Shown here: one piece after another, positions 31,972-44,001 of the stretch
Layout: the number at the start of each line of letters is the position of its first letter
How positions within the stretch are numbered: the stretch's first letter is position 1
Source: Plenodomus lindquistii
Taxonomy: Eukaryota; Ascomycota; Dothideomycetes; Pleosporales; Leptosphaeriaceae
Length of the DNA stretch: 64,000 nt
Assembly: GCA_025504975.1 (NCBI GenBank)
Contig: JANUWI010000005.1
Coordinates: 1,364,001-1,428,000, forward strand
Direction: 5' to 3'
Notes under the pieces: generated by a model
Told to the model about the DNA's origin: nothing
What the model saw: the letters and a program-made list of their open reading frames with translations, nothing else
The model's database searches: none
Program-made: the position numbers and the translations under genes

Positions 31972-34900
31972 CTAGCATAATAACAGAGACATGGGAAAGT
32001 CCTTCTTCTCAGCGGTGACGCTGAAATCGTCGACTGCAAATCCTAAAGTGTCATTTCCACTCTTGTTGCGGACCTCCACTGTCACTGTACGACAATCCCC
32101 CTTAACAATCTGTTTTGGTAACCCAGCAATCTTTTTTGGTCCTGTTCCAGTTCCAATGCCCGTACCAATCTGGTACCAAGTGTTGGTATAGGTATTAACA
32201 AAGTCGTAAGCACCCACAAGAACGCCATCGAATTTGAGGACGGCAGTGAAGATGCCAGCATTTGTCTCAATCTGTTTAGCTGATATGAATCTGTATATCC
32301 ATGCTCGAGCTTCAACTTTGGTCCCTGCTGGGATGTAAATGTCCTGTTGAGAGAGGTATATCGTAGTATCTTCAGCGCCGTATGGACCTTCTGTGGGATC
32401 CATCGTCCTCGCTCTGAATCCAGCGCTAGTCTTGTTTGAGCCAGGCAAGGGACGGCCGTTTTCTTCATACGTCGAGGTATATCTGTAGGACCATGCATTG
32501 CCAGAAGATTGTGTGTAGCCCCAATAGTCCGTGGATGACGCGCCTTGAGTCCATCCTCTCTCGAAATCGCCGTTCTTTACGTCTTTTGAAAGGGTAGTAA
32601 AGCACGGAGGCTCAGGTGTGGGCAACGAAGTTGAAGAGGCTACGACTGTTGCCATCGTTGTTGGAATAACTGCAAAGGTCGTTATAGCGACGTCGGAAGA
32701 GCTGGCACTTGAAGAAGCGCTCAGGGATGCAAAAGTCGTAGTTGTATTCTTGTCGCCAGCTGCAGATGCAGACGTTGTGGCTAAATGACTTGTCGTGTCG
32801 GACGCAGTTATGTGTGGGCTCGAGGCTGAAGCGGACACAGACGTCGATGCAATATACGACAACTCACTGTGGAACTGCTGCTGGTTGAGAGGGGTGTGAT
32901 GGTTTCCGAAGCGCTGGACGAAGACTCGCTGATTGAGCTGCTGCCAGGAACTGCCATGGAGGACACATAAGTATTGATCATAGACGACGAGACTGCCGTG
33001 CAGAGCGGGATATCGCGAGGTGGCGTACGAACGGCAATCGAAACATCATCAATGAGAACCAAAATACTGTTTTTCACAGCTCCTGCAAGGGGGATGCTCG
33101 CCTTGATCATGATCGTATGCCTGTCTCCATCGGCGTTGTTCTGAACCACGAGACCAGAAGACGAGGTACCGCACCGGACCATCCATTGACAGGATAAATA
33201 TCAACACTATCCACTTCAACTCCATCGAAGATTATAGTGAACGATCCTTGTACATTCTGCTCCATCTCGGCCCAAAAATCAAAGGCTATGGTTGCTCCAG
33301 CCGGTATGGCGATATTCTTTTGGGATTGCGAGAATTGCGCTGTACCACTTTCTAAAGTCGCAATGATTCCATTTACGTATGCCCCATGTCGTGCTAGATC
33401 TGTATTCATAATGGGTAGAACTGAGATTCGAGTCTACACAGTGTCCACCCATCTTGGATTGTACTTTCCAGTCTCGTATCCGCCATTGTCTACATTATTT
33501 TCCTCAAGAGAAAGGCAGCTTGGGGTCGTGGCAGATGCGCTTAACGTCGAACTGTCTACCAAAGACGAGGTTGCTGGGGATGGCGTGACGCTGCTTGACG
33601 AAGATAGGTCTGTCGTCAGAACAGTTAAGCTTGATGGAGACGCATAGTTACTGCCTGTAAATGATACTTCGGACGGGCTGACGCCAACAGTAGATGAGCT
33701 ATATTGGGATGACACACTCAAAGAGGAAGAGCTGAGGCCGGATTCATTTGATGAGGAAGTTGCCAAAGAGCTGGAAGAGTAAAATGGCTCTGATGCACCA
33801 GAAGTATGAGCGGCTTCAGAGAAGGCGGAAGAGTAAGTGCTTTCCGATGCACCGTTCGATTGAGCTGTCTTAGGGGAATTGGAAGGGTGGACGATTTCTG
33901 TGGAGCTGAAAGAGTAAACTGGTTGTGACGCGCTAGTTGAACGAGCGTCCTCGGAAAAACCTGGAGTGGAGACCATCTCCGGAGAGCTGGAAACACGTGA
34001 CGTTTCAGATAGACTGATTGAGTGAGATGTCTCAGAGGAATCAGAAGAAGAGGCTTTGTCTGACGCACTCGACGTAGCAATTGATTGAAAGGTGGTCAGC
34101 TGTGCAGGTTCTGTTGCGCTCAGAGCGGAGCTTGGGACCGTCACCGCTAAATGGACCGTGTCTGATGTGGACAAGTACATGCTTGGGCTAGGGAGCGATA
34201 TGCTCTCGGTAGCGCTCGCAGTAGTCGTTGCCAAGACATGACTAGACATAGGAACAGTTGTGGCATGCTTAATGCTTGAGGGGGAGTATACTAATTTCGG
34301 TAACAAAGAGGTCGATCCAAAAGGTAGCGATGAGCAGAGTGGCTTCCCATTAGGTCGTGAAAGCGTGGTCATGGTGATGTCGTCTATTTCAAAGAGGTTC
34401 CCGTGCGTGGCTGTGCCGGTAGCGATGAGCTGGAGGGTGTGTACAGCGCCTTTAACGGTGTACTTTGATCCGGCGCCGACCTGGATCCAGTCACCGTTCT
34501 TTGCCACCACGTTGCCAAGTTCCTTTCCATCAAGAGGGATCTTGAACCTCTGAGCGCTGATGGTGCGCAGGGATCTTGCCCATAGGAAGACCTGAACAGT
34601 AGTTCCGCCGGGGATGGCGATGCGACTTTGTTCGATGATAAGGCTATTCGTCTGGGATGCAGAGGATGATGTTCCAGTACCGCGGACTAGTGCCTTCCCA
34701 GAATTTCTGCCAGTCTTGGGAACGGTCGACGAGAGCCGTGACTTGTAAAGGGTAAAGCCATAGGTGGTCCCGCTCTCGAAGCCACCGTTGTTGGCATAGT
34801 TGTAAAGGCCGCGGAGCAAATGCTTAGGTCTACAATCGAACTGACTGCAGGAACGATAGCAGCGACAGATGAAGACTTGCTCATTTGGACGATTGAGCTG

Positions 34901-35473
34901 CGGGTAGATGTGGAGGCAACATCATTTGAAGACTTTGTGCTAGTTTTGACAGTCGGACTAAGCAGTTGCGGCGAGGCAAGGCACTTTCCGAATCTCGAAT
35001 TACAACCTTTACCGCAATACGCTATAGAATCTTAGCTTACTTCTGAGAAATCGCAGAGTCGTTTCGAGCTTACCTGATGTACTGCCACACCAGCCATAGG
35101 ATGAGCAACAGTCTCCCCATTTAGAGCCCCGACAAGTAAAGCCCTTGGCACTGCCACAAGTCGCATCAGGTGAGATCTTCGTCACGGGAACACTGCTTGT
35201 GGTCTTGCAACTACAATGTTTGGAGTCACATCCGTCACCGCAGTATGAATTTGTGCGGCCACACCATCCGTATCTATGATTGTTAGAATGGGGTTATCTT
35301 GGATCGAGTATTTTTTACAGGAGGATGAGTACCTACTGTGAGCAGCAATCACTATACCAAGAGCCTTTACAATTAAGACCACCATTTGATGCTCCACACT
35401 TGCCCGAGCTGCTTACTCTGTGAGCAGATACGGCAGTGAGTAGCGTCACAACCCAAAGGAGGACCGAAATCAT
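31972..35473 (-). pseudogene. Broken secreted multi-module protein: two CBM18 chitin-binding domains and three NGGFE-type modules
   Basis: The 5' part is convincing: ATG at 35473, signal peptide MISVLLWVVTLLTAVSA, then exons 35473-35337, 35273-35074 and from 35021 (introns 63 and 52 bp). These encode two hevein-like CBM18 domains with full Cys patterns (C-x7/8-C-x7-CC-x5-C). Next come Ser/Thr linkers and three modules opening NGGFESG, NGGYETG and NGDFERG, resembling fungal carbohydrate-binding-like modules. The frame is lost near 34825, stops at an in-frame TAG (33436-33434), shifts near 33170 and again near 32860, then ends at 31972. No plausible intron restores these joins. I read it as a decayed gene for a secreted cell-wall or chitin-binding protein of over 1100 residues. 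Sequencing error is the alternative. Confidence 0.6.
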
Positions 35474-37027
35474 TATTTAACCGAAATCCCCTGGGGCAGT
35501 AAAGAGACCCGATGATCGATAGCAAGTATGACTGTGCTGGCCGATCTGATAGATGGAACCACTGTAATCTGGTGGACTCACGACGTACAGTGTCCGTTGT
35601 AAAGTAGACGGCCATTCTAGAACTAAGCAACAGATATATACCAAAGATCTTCCCACCGTAGCTTGACATATTTTGCGCCGCCGTACTGTTAGGGCTGTTG
35701 ACGCAGCGAGAGCTTGATTGCGAGAAGCTGAATCGTGCGTTCTAGACGAAGCAAGCCACGGTCTAGCCTTGGAGAAGGCCATGGAGAAAAGGAGACAAGA
35801 CGACGCCCCTGAATTTGTGCGCGCAAGTAAAAGAGACTTGACAATGTAATTAAGCGGTTTTCGTCGTACCACGTTTATCGCACAAAGTCTGAGATGCTGT
35901 TCAGCTTGCGCGAAGCACAAGGCTGGCGCCATATGCTCCAATCAAGATGGGAATTACCTATTCAGCACTCGAGCATTCACGCGGGCTGTACGAGGCTGCC
36001 GAACACGAGATATCATTTCCAGAGCTAGAGAGTCGAGAGCCACAAGCTCTACTAGTGTCATTTAACTCAAGATGGCTTGCGAAGTGCCCAACAGTAATAG
36101 GGTAACAAGCGAGCCAAAATATTGTTAAGGCTGGCGAACTGCACAAGCTACATAGGGGCCGAAGACAGGGCTGGCTAGAACCGTTAAGATTGTACAAACC
36201 TGGTGTCAGTGCGTTGGTTGGGGTAGAGTCTTTGGATCAGTTTCCTTCACGGGGACACACTTTTGCACATCAGAGTAAATAAAAAAGTCAATGGTCCGAG
36301 CATGGCTTGACTTCCACTGGCCGAGGACTTTTCGGTCAACCCGCGTCTTTGTCTTACTGCAAGACTGTCTGTCAGCTTCAATATGCACCCTTACGCTTGC
36401 AATTGCATATGCAATGGTGTCGAGTAGGGTGCTCTGTTTGTACCTCGCCTTGCCAGATAGTGTGATTGTATATCATCCATTCAAGATGTGCCCCATGAGA
36501 TGCGCTATGAGTGCAGTTCTTCCCCTCGGCGCTGTAGTAGATGAAAAAATGTCCCGCAGGAGATAGCGAGACATGTGTGTTCCGGTGGCTTGCATCAAGT
36601 CAAGGACGCATGATCCAAGAGAGAGGCAATAGATTGGAGTACTGAGGATGCCATTTGTACCCGGAGAGAACATCGCCAAACCCTTCACTGTTCCGTTCTC
36701 TAGTGCCCGTATTTTGAAGGTTTCAACAAGAAGCCATGGACGTGATGATGGACCACGTTTCAGACTCCTCCCACTTTGTAGACTGATGAAAACGGCCTGT
36801 TGCAATAGCCCTGTCGTATAAAGGTTCAAAGGTCCAAATCAGATTTGCGTGGCAGCACCCCCACCTCAACGCCAGAGCATGAGTTCACATCATGCCAATG
36901 AGTCACCCATTATGTACAACGAAGCGTCAATCGTAACGCCCGTGGGTATCAAACGCCGTACCATGCGATAAATCGTACATCAAGACTGTCGTGTCGTGGT
37001 CCCTTTCATCACTACTGTTTTTTCTGC
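35474..37027. other. Intergenic region, no supported gene
   Basis: About 1.55 kb upstream of the broken multi-module gene. A minus-strand frame of 118 codons (36473-36829) and one of 154 codons (35477-35941) are open, but neither shows a domain, signal peptide or splice logic. The right end is the 3' UTR of the glycosyltransferase. Confidence 0.45.
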
Positions 37028-38383
37028 TCAGGGGTTCGAATGCACAAAGTGCGCGCCTTGGCACGGCGAGCGAGCTTGCTTGAAAGCGTCGATCCGCCCC
37101 AGCATCCAACCCGACGTCCATTTCCGGTCCCCATCAGCAGGGTGTTTGTGGCCGAGTCGGATGGAGTAGCCGAGCCGACACTCGGTGGTGGAGTGTTCGA
37201 ACTGTAGACATTTTCCATCACTGTGGCAAGCCCTTGAGCATTTGTCGAATGACTTGGCTGCGCTCTTACTCTTCTTGTACGTGACATCTTCAGACATGTT
37301 GGACCAGTCATCGGCCTTTTCTTGTAGGTGTGGTTCGATCATGGTGAAGAGCTCTTCGAATATGAGTGGTCTGCTCGGACGAGGTCTCGTTCTCTCCCAC
37401 TGTGTTAGCTGTGTAAAGTCGTCCTCACCCAGGTGATGCATGGTGATGATGGCCTCGCACCATTGCTCCTCGTTGTAGTGCATGGTGGTGGGCTTCTCGC
37501 CGTTGAACATAGGCCAGTAGCCACGAAGGGGCACTCCGCTCTTCTTCAGGACTTGGGCGAGGACTTCGTCGCCGCAGCACTGCTTCTTGACGTCGACGCC
37601 GAAGAAATGGGTGCCGGGAAAGTGCTTGTTTTCGCCAAACATTCTGCCAAGAGCCATGATCTTGTCCAGGGCAGCGCGCGAGAGGACGAAGCCACTGCCG
37701 CCGTGTGCGAAGACGGTCTTCTTCTTGGGCCAGACGGGCGAGCCAAAGTAGTGTGCGGTCCTGGGGTTGAAGGTGGCCAAGAAGCGATACATGTTGTCGT
37801 AGTTGACGTACGTGTCGAGCTCGACAAAGACGTACCATTGCGACTCGGGGCGCATGTACGACGTCCATTCCATCATGGGCAGGAACTTGTACTTGTCCAG
37901 CCGCCAGCCGTCGGCCGTCTTGTCGCGCGTGCCGTTGGTGGCTTGGATACGGTCGTACACGTCAAAGTCTGGGTTGGCGAAGCGGTACTCGGGACGCAGG
38001 TGGGCGAGGGCGTCGGCAATGTCGAAGCCCTGGTGCGAGTCCTTGCGGTCCGAGAAGATGAGCAGGTCCTGGTTGCACCTGCCCAGCCGACTGAGGAAGA
38101 GGGGCAGCTGGGTCGCGACTTCGCCCGCGCCAATCTTGAGCACCACCGTCACGCCCTCCATGACGCCCGACGTGAAGGGCGAGCACTCTTCGCCAAAGCG
38201 TATCGCAGGCCCGGGTCGCGTGGGCGGCGGCCGCTCGTGCATCACCTCGTAGCCGCGCTCGCCGCGCAGCAGTCGCGGCATCAGGGAGGAGAAGAACAAG
38301 GTGCAAAGCACCACAGACGCGCACACGAGGCGCAACGGCGTCAATCGCACCATGTTCATGGCGGAGGTGCCTTGGCCGGGCAC
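37028..38383 (-). CDS. GT31/Fringe-like glycosyltransferase, type II membrane protein
   Basis: Single exon, 451 residues. A short cytosolic N-terminus is followed by one hydrophobic anchor (about 15-34), as in Golgi type II enzymes. The lumenal domain has the features of the Fringe/DUF604 group: LLIFSDRKD, the DxD-like metal site in VFVELDTYVNYDN (about residue 189), GSGFVLSRAAL and CCGDEVLAQVL, and a late KPTTMHY segment. The last 100 residues hold a Cys-rich patch (CSRACHSDGKCLQFEH) resembling a PAN/Apple-type module. Such enzymes add a sugar from UDP-sugar to a glycan in the secretory pathway; donor and acceptor are unknown. A long antisense frame over the same bases is a shadow caused by GC-rich codons. 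Confidence 0.88.
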   Translation of the reverse strand: MPGQGTSAMNMVRLTPLRLVCASVVLCTLFFSSLMPRLLRGERGYEVMHERPPPTRPGPAIRFGEECSPFTSGVMEGVTVVLKIGAGEVATQLPLFLSRLGRCNQDLLIFSDRKDSHQGFDIADALAHLRPEYRFANPDFDVYDRIQATNGTRDKTADGWRLDKYKFLPMMEWTSYMRPESQWYVFVELDTYVNYDNMYRFLATFNPRTAHYFGSPVWPKKKTVFAHGGSGFVLSRAALDKIMALGRMFGENKHFPGTHFFGVDVKKQCCGDEVLAQVLKKSGVPLRGYWPMFNGEKPTTMHYNEEQWCEAIITMHHLGEDDFTQLTQWERTRPRPSRPLIFEELFTMIEPHLQEKADDWSNMSEDVTYKKSKSAAKSFDKCSRACHSDGKCLQFEHSTTECRLGYSIRLGHKHPADGDRKWTSGWMLGRIDAFKQARSPCQGAHFVHSNP

Positions 38384-38811
38384 CCTTGAGGCTGAGTGTG
38401 TCTATCTCGAGCGCAGCCCCAAGTTGCCTAACGCCGCAATTGGCGCTAGAGCATCCGGCTAGCCGCGCCTGTCTCCATCAATCATCATTGTTTGTCTTGA
38501 CGACATCTCTAGAGTACCCATGACCATCCACACCCAAACAAGCCAGGAACTGACAACTGTACTATTTATTCTCTCATAGTCTTCTCTCTTTGCGTCACGT
38601 CGAGCAAGCTGCGTCAAGAATCGAAATTGCACAAGTCATTTCTCTTCCCACGTCAAAGAAATACCAAACCGCTTGCTATGCTTCCAAGCCACAGCAGCAC
38701 GCTATCACGCTTTGCCAATCCCCCCTCCAAAAAAAAAAAAAAAATCTCTGTGACCAAGCAAATGACAACCGTCGACGACAAGTAGACAATGTGCACACGC
38801 GTCTAGATCAA
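38384..38811. other. Intergenic region with A16 tract
   Basis: 428 bp between the glycosyltransferase start and the SPT16 stop, both on the minus strand. It holds an uninterrupted run of 16 A (38729-38744), which reads as poly-T in the direction of both genes. Promoter of the glycosyltransferase and 3' UTR of SPT16. Confidence 0.6.
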
Positions 38812-41800
38812 TCAACGCTTCCTCTTTCTCGCCTTGCCACCATCATCCTCCTCATCCTCGGCGTGCGCACTCTCCTTGTCCTTCTTCGCGGCCTTCTTAT
38901 CCAACTCGTCCCAGCTCTCGCCTTCTGAAAACTCGTCCTCGCTCCCCTCATCGCTCATCTCCTCCGATGCGTTCTCATCAAAATCGCTTTCCTCGGAGCT
39001 CTCGTCCGACACTGCGAGTTCGCTCTCCGACACCTCAAACGCCGACTCCTCTTCTTCCTCGTCGCCATCCTCATCGTCCGAGTCGGTGGAAAGGAAAGAC
39101 CAACCTCCATCGGCGAAGAACTGATGAGGATCCGATGTGACAGTCTTCATAATAGTCGCCCAGTTCAGATTGAGGGGACCCTCACTGAAGGGAATGTCAA
39201 CCGAATCAAGCCAGTCTTTCACGGGATCGAGTGACTCAACAGGAATCGTGTTGATGTGTACGGGCGGACGGTTGTAGTCCTTGAATACAACCACCATATC
39301 GAAGTTCCGTAGTCCAAACTGGACACGTTCGAGATGTACAATTTCAATCTCGGACAGTGTGAGACATGTGAAGGGGGGCTCAGTGAGTTGAACAAGACAG
39401 TCGGTCGTGGGTTGAACCAATACTGACGAGCGCGATGGCACACCGTTGAAGCCGAGCTCGCGGTATGGGATATCGACGCTGACATTCTCATTGCGCGCGG
39501 CATCCGCAATCTTCTCGGCAAAGTTTTTGAACTCTTTGTCCAGAGCCGCACGTCGCCTTCGCTCTTCTTGTTCTTGCTCAAACTCTTCCTCGTCACCGAA
39601 CTTGTGGCGGCGCTTACGGTTGCCCGTCTCGTCGAATTGCATCTCAGTGGCTTCACGAACGAATTGCACATCCTTGGTCTTCTTCTTGCCCAACATGATC
39701 GGGTTCCTCAGGTGGACGTGGATGATGACGATGAGCTCGTGTTGTGATGGCTGAAAGAACAGATGCTTCATGTTGCTGAAGAGTACATCAATCTTGGCTG
39801 TGCCATTGCCGTGTACATAGCGCAGACCATTCTGGTGAATCTCGACGCTTCCCGGAATGCGCTTTCCATCCAGCGCGGGTCTGATGAAGATGAGATCGAG
39901 CATATGAGGTTTACGAGCTGGATCATGTTAGATTCGAATTCAACAGAGTCATGAAGAAGACATTACTTTTAAGCGGGATGAGCTTATCCTGCTCGACAAC
40001 ATCCTCCATCTGCTTCTTCTCTGTCTCTCGCCGAACAACATCCTTCTTCAACTCTGTGATGTCCTTGGTGATCTGATCAATACGATCAACATCGTGCGAG
40101 CGGAATGTTAAACTACGAATGAAGTGGGCGTTGGGGTCTTCGAATGGCTGGTCGTCTTTGCGACCAACGCCCTGACCGGGTGAGAGAAAGTTGATACGGA
40201 GCGACGTAAAGTCAGCTTCGGGTGTGTGCGATGCGTTCTTGATGGTGTGGATGTGGAAAGGAACAGGTCGGCCCATGATAGGCAGAAGCACTGTCAAGCT
40301 CTTTTTGTCAACGACGATTTCCAGGTTCGCAACGGATGTTGGGAATTGATTGTCGCGCTTATAGGACTCGAATTTCTTGAACTTCTTTTCCTCTGTGCCG
40401 TTGGATGACTTTGTGCCCTCACTGTACTGCTCAAGACCCTCCTTTTGCTTCTTCGAGTGTAGCTCCTTTTGATGCTGTCGTCGTTGCTCCTCCTTTTCTG
40501 CGTCTTGGTTGGTCGTACGCTCGTGTCGAGTTCGAGTCTTGGTGATGTTGGTTTGCGCAATGGCCGGCGCGCGCTCTTTCTTGACCTTGGGCTTCGCCTC
40601 CTCTTCCTCTTCGTCGAAGAAAAACGACACAGCGTCCAGGTCTGATGTAGTGTCCTTTGTGAAGACTGCACAGTCACCCTGGCCGACACGAACAGTGTCG
40701 ACCAGAACAAGGGAGTAGGTCTTACTTTTCTTGTCCTGAGGCTTGCTATTCTCGAGGTCTTGAAGGCCAGTCTGAACAACCAGCGTCATACCGTCCTTGA
40801 GGGTACGGCTGTTCTTGGCGCTGAGAAGCAGCGTGTTGTCCTTGTTCTCGGTTCCGATCCCGTAGCCGAGATTCTTGGGAAAATGCTTCTCCCAGTCGGG
40901 CTTCTTGGACTTGAGATGCGCCAGAGCCTTGTTGTACACGTCTTTGGCCACCACGCCATCCTTCAACGACTTGATGACCAGATCGTGAATGGCCAAAAGT
41001 AGCTTGTATGCCGTTTCCTGCTCCTTGTTGGGCCCAACCATGTACGTTCGTCCAACCATAGCACCGTAGGTTTGGTAACGAAGACCGAGGACGGAGATGA
41101 TAACACCGGCGTGCAGGTTCTGGTCGTCAGGCTCGGAGGCAAACCTAAGATCGTATGTTCCCCCAGACTGCACAGTCGGCTGCAGGCACCAGTCAAGTTG
41201 CATGCTGTCAAACGTCTTGGAGACCTTTTGCTTCTCAAAGAACTTGGCATCGTCAATTTTGTTGGCGACCTTGTCGGCGAGGGCGCGGTGGGAAATCTTC
41301 TTCTCGGAATCGAGGATTTCGGACATTTCTTCGACGAAGTAGTTGGTCATGAGGGCACTGGAGGCTCGAGAGGCATCGCGAATGGTGCGCTGGACAAGTC
41401 AGCAATGAAAGCATAGGGAGGGCAGACGGGGAACGCACCAGCTCCTTCTCGTCCTTGACCGACAGGGCAGCATTCGACATGATGGGGGCCAGATCGACCT
41501 GGTCTTCGTCCTTGAAGCCGGCCTCGGCGAAAGCAGCCTTCCACTCGTCTGCGAAAGCGCCCGTTGCGCTGTCCTTTTTGAGCACTGCAACCTTCTTGCC
41601 GGCCTTTTTGAGTGTGTCGATGCATGTCTGGAACTGCTTCTTGTTCTCCTCGGCGTCCTTTCCTCGGACCAGAATCTCAACAGGCACCTTGCCACCCTTG
41701 AGGGGTTCGAGGTAGGAAGCTGCAGGCCCCAGTTAGCACGTGGTGAGGGTCTCAGGCGGCTGTCGGCGACTCACCCTTCTTCTTGGTGGTGACGACCTGG

Positions 41801-42098
41801 AGGAGATCGGGTGTGAGGATAAAGAGGGTGGCGGGGAACTCGTAGCCTAGCAGCCATAGCTGTGCCGTGCGTGTCAGCGTACATGGCCTGCACGGGTGTC
41901 GAATGGCGCCATGCTCACCTGGTATGCGGCGGGCTTGAGGTAGGTGCCCGGCTCGCTCGCCTTGCCCACGACGGTCGCAATGGAGCCGGCGCCCTGGAAG
42001 ACCTGGTCGCCGCTGCGCTTGTCAGCCTTCCACTTTGTGACGAAGTTGTTCAGGCGGTCGTGAAAGAGGGCCTTGTCGATGACAATGTCGTCAGCCAT
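38812..42098 (-). CDS. SPT16: FACT complex histone chaperone subunit Spt16
   Basis: Five exons: 42098-41919, 41859-41775, 41719-41439, 41389-39967 and 39917-38812. Introns are 59, 55, 49 and 49 bp, all GT..AG with clear CTGAC/CTAAC branches. Product 1024 residues, the family size. Order: N-terminal aminopeptidase-like domain (about 1-435, catalytically dead in this family), dimerisation and middle domains with the conserved NFLSPGQGVGRKDDQPFEDP and KRIPGSVEIHQNGLRY blocks, then a very acidic Asp/Glu/Ser tail (about 945-1010) ending in a basic RKRKR. With Pob3, Spt16 loosens and rebuilds nucleosomes during transcription and replication; it is essential in yeast. All junctions restore conserved sequence, so the model is strong. 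It shares a 519-bp divergent promoter with the mitochondrial carrier. Confidence 0.97.
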
Positions 42099-42617
42099 GG
42101 TGGCGAAGGCGGGCGCGGTGGTGCTGGGGCGCCTTCAGGTGGTGTTGACGAGGCCGAGGGCGGGCGTTGGGGGGAGGGGAAGGACGGAGGAGGCGACGAT
42201 GGAGAAAGTCGCGAAGACGTCGGCAATGGGCGACGCGAACGAACGCGCACTGCCAGAGGGGCGCACGGACCTCCTACCGCACGGTAAAGTGGAGGTGCGT
42301 CACTTTTGCCTGGCAGCGACAACACATGTACGTACTGTCTACTGTCTACTCTACTTGGAAATGAATACATGGTATCAGTATTCTTAGCGCTGCATTAGGG
42401 CTTCCTTGGTCTGGCTGACTACTATTTGTGGTTGTTTTTTCCCTGTTTTCTCGTTTTCTTCCCATCCGTTCTTCAAACTTCTTCTGCACGTCTCCAGGCT
42501 TCACGGCGGCTTGTGACCTCTGCACGCGCTGCCCGCATCTTTCTCCCCTCCCCCCTCCCGCTTTACACTTCACCCGCCGATGCGCCCCCAGACCTCTCTC
42601 CCCGCTCATGTTGTGCA
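42099..42617. other. Divergent promoter between SPT16 and a mitochondrial carrier
   Basis: 519 bp. Polypyrimidine tracts on the plus strand (around 42440-42560) are typical of fungal core promoters. The plus-strand frame upstream of the carrier stays open to 42426 but has no presequence-like composition that would argue for an earlier start. Confidence 0.6.
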
Positions 42618-43880
42618 ATGACGACCAGCTCCAGCGTGCCCGGCGCTGGAGCGCCTCCAGCCGCGGCCGACTTGCGCAATGACGGCACCCCCAACAAGGC
42701 ACCGGCGACGGGCGTGCAAGCAGCCGGCATGCGCGCGGTAGCAGCACGCATGGTGGCCTTTTACTTTCGAGCACCCGTCAAGGCCTTCTTCCGCGGCAGA
42801 ATCGATTACATGGGCTATGCGCGCGCCATCAACCCGCACATCACCGCCGAGGCCAAGTGGTCGTGGAGGATGACAACGCCTGCAGTGCTGGCCCATGCCA
42901 TCAAGACGGAAGGATGGGGCTTCATCCCCAAGCAGGTGCTGCCACCGCTCATGGCAAACACGTGGTGCGTGGCCCGTTAACATGGACACCCCAGCCCACA
43001 CAGGCTAACGTGCAACAGCATCGGCGCAGTCCTGTATACCGGCTACCTCCACAGTCTATCTGCCCTCCACGAGCCATCTTCGTACCAGACCAAACGTGTC
43101 TTCCCTCCGCCCCCGCCCTCGGTCACATTTACCGCGGGCCTCGTTGCAGGCGGTCTCCAGTCCGTCATCGCAGCGCCCTTCGACGCCCTACAGACCCGCT
43201 TCCGAACGGCAGACATCCTCCAAGGCCGACACAAGACCATGTGGCACTATGCAGGCGACAAGCTGCGCTCCATTGGCCTTCAAGGCATCTTTGCCGGCTG
43301 GAGTCTGAGCTTTGTCAAAGACGCGTTTGGCGCCGCCGTCTTCTTCGGAACATTTGAGACGGTCAAGAGCCAAGCCTATCTCGAATTCGTCACTCGCTAT
43401 TACGGAAGCAGGACGAGAGACACTCTGCTGGAGAAATCCATTCCCCACCTTGACGACAACGACAGTCGTCCAGTGATCCGGCCCCACTATATGCTGGAAC
43501 CCATGTTCCTCCTCCTCGCTGGCATGTCAGCATCCGTAACTTCTCAACTCCTCCAACACCCCCTCACCGAGATTCAAGACGTCCACTACCGCCGTCTCGA
43601 AGCTCTCGACTTTCAAGCCCACCAGGAGAAGAGGCCATCGCGCATCATGCGCCGCTATTATCATGCCTACGAAAAGACGTTTGCCCAGTGTAAAATGCTT
43701 GCCAGACGCGCCGGAGGCTGGAGGAACTATCTGTATAGAGACTTCTTTATGAGCACAATCAAACAGGTGCCTAGTACGAGTGCCGGTCTTATTGTGTTCG
43801 AGGTTGTGAGACGGAAGTACTCCTTTGAAAACGAAGAAGTTATGATTGATCATGAAGATGCTAGGATACTACTGGCCTAG
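42618..43880 (+). CDS. Mitochondrial carrier family protein, divergent
   Basis: Exons 42618-42964 and 43019-43880; 54-bp intron (GTGCGT, GCTAAC branch, CAG) with phase 2, giving MANTCIGAVLYTGYL. Product 402 residues, longer than the usual 300. One standard carrier signature is visible, PFDALQTRF, preceded by a Gly-rich helix (TAGLVAGGLQSVIAA). A second repeat is recognisable but degenerate (LQHPLTEIQDVHYRR), and the third is weaker still. Long loops separate the repeats. This resembles fungal carriers of unknown substrate. Transport of a metabolite across the inner membrane is the family role; the loss of signature residues leaves open whether it still transports or has become structural. Confidence 0.85.
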
Positions 43881-44001
43881 ACATTCGCATAGGTATATAT
43901 AAAAAAAGGCTTAGAATGTACATAGAACACAGCAACGCAAGATATCCCACATCTCCCATATACGCAACACATTGAAACAATCTTGAAAGGCCAAATGGAC
44001 C

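Noticed and set aside
32826..32867. GTGAGT..CAG pair as an intron in the broken modular gene
   Set aside because: Removing it does not restore the reading frame, and 42 nt is short for this genome.
36473..36829. 118-codon minus-strand frame
   Set aside because: Composition is passable, but there is no start context, domain or splice evidence; left as unannotated.
37433..38389. 318-codon plus-strand frame
   Set aside because: Exact antisense of the glycosyltransferase, with Val/Gly/Arg-rich composition and no domain.
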